Below are positions 15,492-21,894 of a stretch of 32,097 nucleotides of DNA, one piece after another. The notes beneath the pieces were generated by a model. That model was not told the DNA's origin. It made no database searches and saw nothing but the letters and a program-made list of their open reading frames with translations. The stretch is from Sedimentisphaerales bacterium (GTDB taxonomy: Bacteria > Planctomycetota > Phycisphaerae > Sedimentisphaerales > Anaerobacaceae): assembly GCA_016930645.1 (NCBI GenBank), contig JAFGGH010000029.1:1-32097 (forward strand). The letters run 5' to 3'. The translations under genes were made by a program, and so were the position numbers. Each line of letters starts with the position of its first letter. Position 1 is the stretch's first letter.

Positions 15492-18400
15492 ATGTTCGCG
15501 AAGAAATTTTCCGCAGTTACAATTCTGATTTTTTGTTTCAGCCTTTTGTTGCAGACTGTTTATGGTGCAAAGTCGGTTTTTATTATCAGCAGTCACGATT
15601 CCCGCCTTGCTGAGGCCTTTCGCATTGGGGGAAATAGCGTTTCATTTCAAGCAATGGTTGATATTAGTACATACAATCCTGGTGTAGGGCCTGTTGGTAT
15701 TGCCGTCTGGCCTGAAATGGAGCTTGCGTTTTTTACGTACGAAGGGTCTCCGATGATTGTCTGGTCATCAACAAAGACCCTTGAAAAAGTCGGCGAGTTT
15801 GATACAGGTGTTTACAATCTTGCCGGTATTGTGGTTGATACCACTAATCAAAAAATTTATGTTGCTCAACGCGAAACTAATAATTTATACGTTTATTCAT
15901 GGAATCCAACTACCGAAACGCTTATACTCGACAGCAGCCATGTCTTAGGAGGTGGCTTAGAAAGTGCCTTTGGTCTTGCTCTTGATGAAACAAGCGGCAG
16001 ACTGTACGTTTCAAATAATACCAAAACCGTGCGATATTACAACACCAATACCTGGGCATATCAGGGAAGCATCAATATTGTCGTTGGCGGAAATGACCGT
16101 CCTTCGGTTGGAATAGCAGTTGACCCGGCAAGAGGGTATTTGTACACCGGTAATTTCTATGGGACGGGTTATTACCACACATCTCTCGTTAGAACAATGA
16201 CTACATCGCCTTATACGAGTATCGAGACGAATTTAGGGTCAGGGTGTCCGGTTATCGGTATTGATGTGGACAAATCCACAGGCCTTGTTTATTGCACAAC
16301 ACACGCTTCTTACGGCCAATACACATCAGATTTTCGTGTGTATAACAGCAGTCTTACACTGCTTGACACTGAAAGAAACGACGGTATTGAAAGCCCGGCC
16401 GGCGTTGCGGTAGGACCATTATATAAATACCAGGCCTTTTCGATTACTAAGGATAACAACGATGCCGATTGTGTTGAGCCTTATGACTGGATTTATTACA
16501 ATATCCACTGGGATGCTAACACCTTTGCAGATACAAACGTAATTATTACCGATTTTCTACCTATTGAAATCAATGAGCCTAACTGGATTTCCAATAGCGG
16601 AGTTTATGACGGCAATTTCCATACTGTAAAATGGCAGCTTGGTAATGTTTCAGCATCGGATTTTGATACATTCACAATTCAATGCGGCGTAAATTATTAT
16701 GCCAAGCCGGGCGGCAGCTTTCTCAACAAAGTTGAGATGGAAGGCGACACTTATTATGCAAATAATCTAACTGGAGATGTCAATGATGCGATAACTGATG
16801 TCTGCCCCTGGGGCGGAGAGATAATTTACGTTGATAAAGACGCCGGCGGTTACGATAACGGAACGAATTGGAACGATGCTTATAACTATCTTCAGGACGC
16901 CTTTAACGAGGCCAACACTCCGGGAGCGGCTGTAACATCAATATGGGTCGCGGCGGGGGAATATAAACCTGTGCAGAGTACCAGCGTGCAGGATTACCAG
17001 AACAAATCCTTTATCTTGTCGGATGATGTAGGTTTATTCGGCCATTTCGGCGGAGTCGGAACCTATGAGACAAATCCAAGCCAGAGAAATTTAGAAGATG
17101 CCAATAATGAGACTATCCTTGAAGGCAGGATTGGACAAAACTATTACGATGCCGTGTATAATGTCGTGAAAGCGAATAACATAAATAGTGCTGTCGTTGA
17201 TGGTTTCACGATAAAAGGCAGTTACTATGGTGCAGGAATTTATCTGGATAACTCTGCTATTTCTATCGTCAACTGTAAAATAAAAAATAATGGCAATTAT
17301 GGTATTTATGCTAAAAGCTATTCTTACCCTGATATCCATAACTGTTTGTTTTTGGATAATACAAGCAGAGATGTGTATTCTGATACATCACAGCCTGATT
17401 TAAGCTACTGCACGATTGATGGAAATGCCAGCAGCGCTTACGGATTATATTTGTCCAACGGCTCCACATCGAATATTTCTTACTCTTATATTAAGGACCA
17501 CACTGGGGACGGCATTTATGGGAGCAACGCGACAATAATGTTAGCAGACAGTAAGATACAAGGAAGCAACGATAACGGTATCGAAGGCTATAATTCCGAC
17601 CTTACAGTTGAAAAGTGCATTCTTGAAATTTGTACCGACAATGCCATAAGACTTACATCATTCAGCGACCTTGATATTTCCAATAGTATTATCAGGGGAA
17701 ATGGCAAAGAGGGCATTTACATGACACAGAACTCAGGCACTGAAATAATCGGCAACTGGATTTATAACAACGGCACTATGATGAATCCTTCTTACGGTGC
17801 CGGTATTTATTTTGAAAACCAGATTGGTATTCCAAAAGTCTGGAACAACACGATTTACGACAATTATACCAATGGTATCCAATGCAGCCAGACAGGAGCA
17901 GACCCCAACATCCGCAACTGCATAATTACGGGTAACGATTATAATGACCTTTACCGTGTAAACGGTACTTTCAATAAAGTCACCTACTCTTGTCTGCAAA
18001 ATGCACACTCAGGCACGGGTAATATTATTGGCGACCCTTGTTTCTTTGACGCAGGCAGCGGTGACCTTCACATCAAATATGAATCTATATGCAAAAACAA
18101 CGGCTCACCAGGCAGCTACACAAGCCAGACTGATATAGACGGCGAACCGCGTTTGTCCTACGGCAGAATAGACATCGGCGCCGATGAATATTATTGGTCA
18201 AAGGCCGATTACAATATCGATGAAGTCGTTGATTTCTTCGATTATTCACGCCTTGCCGGCGACTGGCAGACCGCTCCAAGCTCATACAGTCTCGATACCG
18301 ACAATGATATTGATATTTACGACCTTGACCTGTTCAGTTGCGACTGGTTGTGGATACCCGCTTGGGGAAGCGAACCTCTTATGTGGCACGGCCATCCTGG

Positions 18401-18713
18401 CCGTGTGCACGGGCTGGAAGCCCGTGCTACTTTAATGCTTACAAGCATTAGTGAAAGTATCGCCGCCCAGCCTGCTCGCCTTGCCGCAAAGACCAAAAAG
18501 TATTATGAGCTGACACCGTACAATACCGTTTCAGCTATCCAGAGTCGCCTCGCTACAAAGAAAAAACCTGATAAAATCACTGAAGTTAATATTAATGAAT
18601 TGCTGGATTGGTGGGACGAGTTATGGAAATCCGGCGACCTTGAAGATTGGACCTATGACGATTACCTCGATTTCCGCAAGGCAATCGAATCCTGCGATGA
18701 TTACGAACTCTAA
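15492..18713 (+). CDS. Large secreted beta-propeller / DUF11-like / beta-helix / dockerin protein
   Basis: A 1073-residue extracellular protein. Domains in order: signal peptide (…SLLLQTVYG|AK); a YncE-like beta-propeller (about 26-310; repeats such as GIVVDTTNQKIYVAQ, GLALDETSGRLYVSNN, GIAVDPARGYLYTGN, GIDVDKSTGLVYCTT); a DUF11-like beta-sandwich (about 310-430; DWIYYNIHWDANT, FLPIEINEPNW, YDGNFHTVKWQLG); a right-handed parallel beta-helix (about 443-900; many N-N-GIY-type coils); and a dockerin-like pair (about 904-950; DYNIDEVVDFFDYSRLAGDW and DTDNDIDIYDLDLFSCDW). A ~120-residue tail follows, into which a palindromic DNA element has inserted in frame. There is no PEP-CTERM tag of its own. 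The ribosome site AAGGAGG is strong. The beta-helix resembles polysaccharide-acting folds, but catalytic residues were not identified. Confidence 0.88.
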   Translation: MFAKKFSAVTILIFCFSLLLQTVYGAKSVFIISSHDSRLAEAFRIGGNSVSFQAMVDISTYNPGVGPVGIAVWPEMELAFFTYEGSPMIVWSSTKTLEKVGEFDTGVYNLAGIVVDTTNQKIYVAQRETNNLYVYSWNPTTETLILDSSHVLGGGLESAFGLALDETSGRLYVSNNTKTVRYYNTNTWAYQGSINIVVGGNDRPSVGIAVDPARGYLYTGNFYGTGYYHTSLVRTMTTSPYTSIETNLGSGCPVIGIDVDKSTGLVYCTTHASYGQYTSDFRVYNSSLTLLDTERNDGIESPAGVAVGPLYKYQAFSITKDNNDADCVEPYDWIYYNIHWDANTFADTNVIITDFLPIEINEPNWISNSGVYDGNFHTVKWQLGNVSASDFDTFTIQCGVNYYAKPGGSFLNKVEMEGDTYYANNLTGDVNDAITDVCPWGGEIIYVDKDAGGYDNGTNWNDAYNYLQDAFNEANTPGAAVTSIWVAAGEYKPVQSTSVQDYQNKSFILSDDVGLFGHFGGVGTYETNPSQRNLEDANNETILEGRIGQNYYDAVYNVVKANNINSAVVDGFTIKGSYYGAGIYLDNSAISIVNCKIKNNGNYGIYAKSYSYPDIHNCLFLDNTSRDVYSDTSQPDLSYCTIDGNASSAYGLYLSNGSTSNISYSYIKDHTGDGIYGSNATIMLADSKIQGSNDNGIEGYNSDLTVEKCILEICTDNAIRLTSFSDLDISNSIIRGNGKEGIYMTQNSGTEIIGNWIYNNGTMMNPSYGAGIYFENQIGIPKVWNNTIYDNYTNGIQCSQTGADPNIRNCIITGNDYNDLYRVNGTFNKVTYSCLQNAHSGTGNIIGDPCFFDAGSGDLHIKYESICKNNGSPGSYTSQTDIDGEPRLSYGRIDIGADEYYWSKADYNIDEVVDFFDYSRLAGDWQTAPSSYSLDTDNDIDIYDLDLFSCDWLWIPAWGSEPLMWHGHPGRVHGLEARATLMLTSISESIAAQPARLAAKTKKYYELTPYNTVSAIQSRLATKKKPDKITEVNINELLDWWDELWKSGDLEDWTYDDYLDFRKAIESCDDYEL
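18387..18450. repeat. Triple palindromic element inside the coding sequence
   Basis: Three consecutive hairpins: CACGGCCA/TGGCCGTG (18387-18405), GCACGGGC/GCCCGTGC (18407-18427) and TAATGCTT/AAGCATTA (18433-18450). The first two resemble a REP-like element that I recall as common between genes in several phyla. Here it is translated in frame (HGHPGRVHGLEARATLM) between the dockerin pair and the tail. Confidence 0.7.
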
Positions 18714-18734
18714 AACGTTAAGCTTGTAAAATCA

Positions 18735-18762
18735 AATGGCCTTTAGCTCCCCAAAGGCCATT
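18735..18762 (+). terminator. Terminator after the large surface protein
   Basis: A perfect 10-bp stem AATGGCCTTT / AAAGGCCATT with an 8-base loop, 22 bp after the stop codon, followed by ATTATCTAC. The T-run is weak, but position and stem support a terminator. Confidence 0.65.
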
Positions 18763-18814
18763 ATTATCTACAAACGCCAAATGCAACGTTATGGAAAGAT
18801 AATTTGTTTTTTTC

Positions 18815-18854
18815 TTGAATTTTCTGTTCCGATTTGTTATATATGTATTTGCAG
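18815..18854 (+). promoter_or_regulatory. Promoter of the 18850-19084 structured RNA
   Basis: TTGAAT (18815-18820), a 17-bp spacer, then TATATA (18838-18843). The start-site region lies in TTATATATGTATTTGCAG (18837-18854), an 18-base sequence found again exactly at 21792-21809 upstream of glgP. Confidence 0.6.
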
Positions 18855-19084
18855 ACTTACTTCTGCTGTGTTCGTAAGTCAGAGTAAAGATTTGAAAAAA
18901 CCGATAGACCTCTCTCAGGGAAATCAGGCCTTGATGAGCCGGATATGCCCGTTCGACGGGACATTCGGACACGAGCAACGATTACCCACCTGGACATAAG
19001 GGGTTTGTTCAAATTCTCTGCTACGGCACAAGCAGAGGCAGGTTGGTTTATAAAGGCCTGTTTAATTACAGGCCTTTAGTTTTT
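18850..19084 (+). ncRNA. Structured small RNA, unclassified (6S-like layout)
   Basis: About 235 nt with its own promoter and terminator. Helices seen: GACTTAC (18854-18860) / GTAAGTC (18874-18880); a long-range stem of about 13 pairs with one mismatch, 18889-18902 / 19002-19015, that encloses about 100 nt; within it TCAGG / CCTGG (18924-18928 / 19089-equivalent position 18989-18993); an apical hairpin CCGGAT...ATTCGG with inner CCCGT-TCG-ACGGG (18939-18968); then CTCTGC / GCAGAG (19016-19021 / 19032-19037); and the terminator. A long closing helix, open middle and apical arm resemble 6S RNA in outline, but I cannot match its conserved bases. It lacks the conserved SRP-RNA and RNase P sequences. 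The frames crossing it are not gene-like. Confidence 0.65.
19052..19084 (+). terminator. Intrinsic terminator of the structured RNA
   Basis: A perfect 10-bp stem AAAGGCCTGT (19052-19061) / ACAGGCCTTT (19068-19077) with loop TTAATT, followed by AG and a five-T run. This is a textbook plus-strand terminator. Confidence 0.85.
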
Positions 19085-19114
19085 GATAGCCAGTTTGACT
19101 TATATATAAAAAGG

Positions 19115-19137
19115 CCTTTGAAAATTTTTTTCAAAGG
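19115..19137 (-). terminator. Terminator of the minor-pilin operon
   Basis: A 10-bp stem CCTTTGAAAA / TTTTCAAAGG with a 3-base loop. On the minus strand it is followed by CCTTTTTATAT. It lies 43 bp after the stop of the last pilin-type gene. Confidence 0.75.
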
Positions 19138-19179
19138 CTGTATTTTTACAAGGTTCGGAAATAATTAAATCTTCACAAA

Positions 19180-20385
19180 TTAATCTTCATACCATTTTTG
19201 TATTGAGAAAAATGTACCTTCAGAATTGATATCGACATCGACCAGTGCCCAGTCATGATTAAAGGTGGATTTGCTTTTCATTTCGAAGCTGTCACCGATA
19301 AATGAGCCGTATATATCGCCCTTTGCCTTGATGCTGAGAATTGCGTTTGGAGCGTAAACCGCTCCATAGAAATCATTCTTAGCTTTGAGGTCAAGTGACT
19401 GGCCGGGTCCGCCAGTTCCGTAAAGCTTAAAATTGGAAGGTTCTGCGGTTTCATTATTTATACCGGCGTCTTCCTTAGAGATTAGGTTGCCGTCAATATA
19501 TAATGTAAGGGAGGAATTGCCGTCGTTTTTTATTGCAATTTCAGCCCCGTTATTCATAATAATATCACCGGTAACATACATTACAACATGACCTGAAACT
19601 TCCAATACATCACTGTTGCCTAATGAAATAGAACTATATTGGCCGCTGCCTGTCGGCTCCTGAATTAAGGCAGGTCCATTTATCGAACCTTGATTCGGCA
19701 GTCCTGTTGGCGGATCAATCTCCGGAAAGGAAAACATCTGCGGCATAGCTGACATATCTCCTGTTACTGTTCCGCTGTTTTTAATAACATCTGTTGGTTC
19801 TCCGGTGGCACCGACAAGTACATCTCCCTCTACATACGCTCCGTTCATTATTATCACAGCTTCATCTTCCACACTGTTAGTGCCGATTAGTGCGTCAAGA
19901 CCGTTCTCGCCGGTTGTTGAGTTATATGCTAATACACTTGAATTCGGATACAAGACAAGGTCGTGCTTAACCAGAATAGAAAATTCAAAAACGCTTCTCA
20001 GTTCCATAGTAGCGTGAAAGTTTCTTTGAATAGGGCCGCATTCGCCGTTTGAATTAATTACAAAACCAGTACTTGGCGAACCGGTAACGTCAAAGCTGTA
20101 TAAAGCATCCATTTGTGTAAGAGTAACATCTTGAGCAGCTATTTGGTCTAATGTATCGTTATTCCAGAAAGATTCGCTGCTTAGCTTTTCGTTCATTTTT
20201 ATTACAGTTTCTTCAATACCTGCCTCTGCTGCGGCAATTGCTCGGATATCCTGAACGTGTCTGAGACTCTGGATACGGGCGTTATATCCGAGCGACAACA
20301 TTCCGTATCCAACCAGTATCAAAATCACCATTAATATAATAATTAACGGTAACACCATGGCCTTTTTATTTTTTAGTGATTTCAT
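19180..20385 (-). CDS. PilX-type minor pilin / polymer-forming surface protein
   Basis: A 401-residue protein. Seen: a short basic leader and one long hydrophobic helix (KKAMVLPLIIILMVILILVG), then RHVQDIRAIAAAEAGIEE, the PilX N-terminal pattern (this family characteristically lacks the Glu5 of major pilins). The C-terminal half has bactofilin-like repetitive beta strands (VVMYVTGDIIMNNGAEI, LYIDGNLIS, LKAKNDFYGAVYAPNAILS, IKAKGDIYGSFIGDSFEMK), as in the DUF7305-type tail of planctomycete homologues. Start ATG 20385 was chosen because AGGAAC lies about 11 bases upstream; the frame extends to 20487 but would overlap the preceding gene and add an implausible leader. Last gene of a three-gene minus-strand pilin operon, with a terminator at 19115. 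It probably sits at the tip or in assembly of a type IV-like pilus or type II pseudopilus (inference). Confidence 0.8.
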   Translation of the reverse strand: MKSLKNKKAMVLPLIIILMVILILVGYGMLSLGYNARIQSLRHVQDIRAIAAAEAGIEETVIKMNEKLSSESFWNNDTLDQIAAQDVTLTQMDALYSFDVTGSPSTGFVINSNGECGPIQRNFHATMELRSVFEFSILVKHDLVLYPNSSVLAYNSTTGENGLDALIGTNSVEDEAVIIMNGAYVEGDVLVGATGEPTDVIKNSGTVTGDMSAMPQMFSFPEIDPPTGLPNQGSINGPALIQEPTGSGQYSSISLGNSDVLEVSGHVVMYVTGDIIMNNGAEIAIKNDGNSSLTLYIDGNLISKEDAGINNETAEPSNFKLYGTGGPGQSLDLKAKNDFYGAVYAPNAILSIKAKGDIYGSFIGDSFEMKSKSTFNHDWALVDVDINSEGTFFSIQKWYED

Positions 20386-20428
20386 GTATTTTTTGTTCCT
20401 GTAATTAAGTTGAATTTTATTGTTAAGC

Positions 20429-20950
20429 TTAACGGCTGTGCCTTGCAGCAGAGCAAATAAGTGTTTTTGTTCTTTGCCCATCGTCAAGAGTTAATACCAT
20501 TTGTGCGTTGGCACCAAGCACTGAAAATTTCGCACTTGTAACACTCGATACTATTTCTTCGATTCTTTGTGCCTGCTCGCTGTTTCCGCTGATAGTGCCG
20601 TGGACAGCCAACAACTGACGATTTATAGTATAGAAACGGGTAAAACTATCCAAAGCAGTAGCCGTAGGTGAGCTGTAGTAATACAATTTAAGACTTTCAT
20701 TATTTGTGCCGAGCACAGGCTGCATTTCGGAGACAGATGATTTTCGTACTACCGACTCGAATGCCCGCTTGGCGACATATTCACCACTTGTAACTTCACC
20801 GTGAACACGGTCAAAAGTTTTGTTATAGTTTTCATGTGTGTAAAATAAAATGGTGCCGATACCAATAATAATAATAGCGGCGGCGGCAGCGGTAATCACC
20901 AGTTCTATTAACGTAACGCCCTTGTGCACTGTTTTTTTCTCATATTTCAT
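20429..20950 (-). CDS. PilW-type minor pilin (prepilin-like protein)
   Basis: A 173-residue prepilin-like protein. Seen: a basic leader ending HKG, then the class III cleavage site HKG|VTLIELVITAAAAAIIII with Glu at +5 and a following hydrophobic helix, so it should be cut and N-methylated by a prepilin peptidase (not in the window). The globular part has no recognisable domain but fits PilW/PulJ-like minor pilins in size. Start: ATG 20950 has GGAG six bases upstream; an ATG at 20962 is too close to the upstream stop and lacks a site. It begins 22 bp after the preceding prepilin gene and is followed by the PilX-type gene after 43 bp, so the three are one operon. Confidence 0.82.
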   Translation of the reverse strand: MKYEKKTVHKGVTLIELVITAAAAAIIIIGIGTILFYTHENYNKTFDRVHGEVTSGEYVAKRAFESVVRKSSVSEMQPVLGTNNESLKLYYYSSPTATALDSFTRFYTINRQLLAVHGTISGNSEQAQRIEEIVSSVTSAKFSVLGANAQMVLTLDDGQRTKTLICSAARHSR

Positions 20951-20972
20951 TTTATACTCCATCTTTACGAAG

Positions 20973-21446
20973 CTAATTAGATTCTACATACCCAGTCAGA
21001 TTGGTAGTCTCTATTCCGGATTCGGGCTGCCATTCTACTCTTTTGTGCGACCATGCTATTGTAATATTTAGAGTTTTAACTCTGCTGTCAGCGTCTTTCC
21101 TCCATGAGAATATGACACGGTATATGGTATTGTTTATGTCTATCTCGTAACGTCCGTGCAAGTTAGGCAGTGCCGTGACATCGATAGTTTCGTTGTCCTC
21201 AAGCTGCCTGATATTTATAATTGAGCTGAACTTTTCCACCGGATCAAAGTATGGGCTGCCGCCGCTTATTTCCCAGCCCTCGAGAAGCATATTACCAATC
21301 CTGCCCGCGGTATTGGCTGCCTCGGACTTATTGGTATCAAGGCTGCTGTGATATGTCAGACTAAGTGTCCCGAGAATCATTATGAAGGCGAAAACCAACG
21401 CAATGGAAAGCTCAATTAATGTCAAACCTCTGCGAAATTTATTCAT
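20973..21446 (-). CDS. PilV-type minor pilin (prepilin-like protein)
   Basis: A 157-residue prepilin-like protein, first in the operon. Seen: MNKFRRG|LTLIELSIALVFAFIM, a class III prepilin peptidase site with Glu at +5 and a hydrophobic helix. A ~130-residue globular part follows (TYHSSLDTNKSEAANTAGRI, NIRQLEDNETIDVTALP, YEIDINNTIYRVIFSW) that resembles PilV/PulI-type minor pilins. ATG 21446 is preferred over TTG 21464 because it gives the standard short basic leader; the ribosome site is weak (GGGG about ten bases upstream). No pilus motor, secretin or major pilin lies nearby, so the assembly machine must be encoded elsewhere. Confidence 0.82.
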   Translation of the reverse strand: MNKFRRGLTLIELSIALVFAFIMILGTLSLTYHSSLDTNKSEAANTAGRIGNMLLEGWEISGGSPYFDPVEKFSSIINIRQLEDNETIDVTALPNLHGRYEIDINNTIYRVIFSWRKDADSRVKTLNITIAWSHKRVEWQPESGIETTNLTGYVESN

Positions 21447-21894
21447 ATCATTCAGCCCCAACAATTCAGAAAAAAGTTTTCATACAAAAAAATGCTTTCC
21501 TTCTCATTTGCAGTATATCGGTAGAATGAACCGCTTCCGTTATCTAGAAAACGGCTGTTATAAACTAAGAGGAGACATTTACCGGTAAAAGAAGCGGTAT
21601 ATAGCCCTTTTACAAAGTATAAATCAGACGTTGTGTTTTTCCAAAAACGGAGCCTATACAAAATTAAGGTTTACACAAAAAAGCTGAAAATACCAATATG
21701 TCCGATAATTTTATTCACTACTGTTGTATGTCTATATGAAGTTCATGTAGCGGTACATAAGATAGATTTTTTAATATTAACGATAAAGCTCTTATATATG
21801 TATTTGCAGTCAAGCTAATAAGCCATTTTGTCGATTACTTTACATCATTAAGGAGTATGTTTAAATATGGGTTTATTGTTTTTGGAGACAGGGA
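21447..21894. other. Gap between pilin operon and glgP, with possible glgP promoter
   Basis: No credible gene is present. The exact 18-base repeat TTATATATGTATTTGCAG lies at 21792-21809, with TTTAAT (21770-21775) 17 bp before its TATATA. This is a likely glgP promoter of the same design as the one at 18815, giving a leader of about 90 nt. The pilin promoter should also be here on the minus strand but is not defined. Confidence 0.5.

Noticed and set aside
18947-18961. tRNA-like T-arm (CCCGTTCGACGGG)
   Set aside because: The loop is three bases, not seven, and no acceptor, D or anticodon arms surround it.
18718-18999. Open frames on both strands over the structured RNA
   Set aside because: The region has a promoter, paired helices and a terminator on the plus strand; the frames have no ribosome site or domain.
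21452-21661. 69-codon minus-strand frame upstream of the pilin operon, considered as a fourth pilin
   Set aside because: No hydrophobic prepilin N-terminus and no cleavage site.
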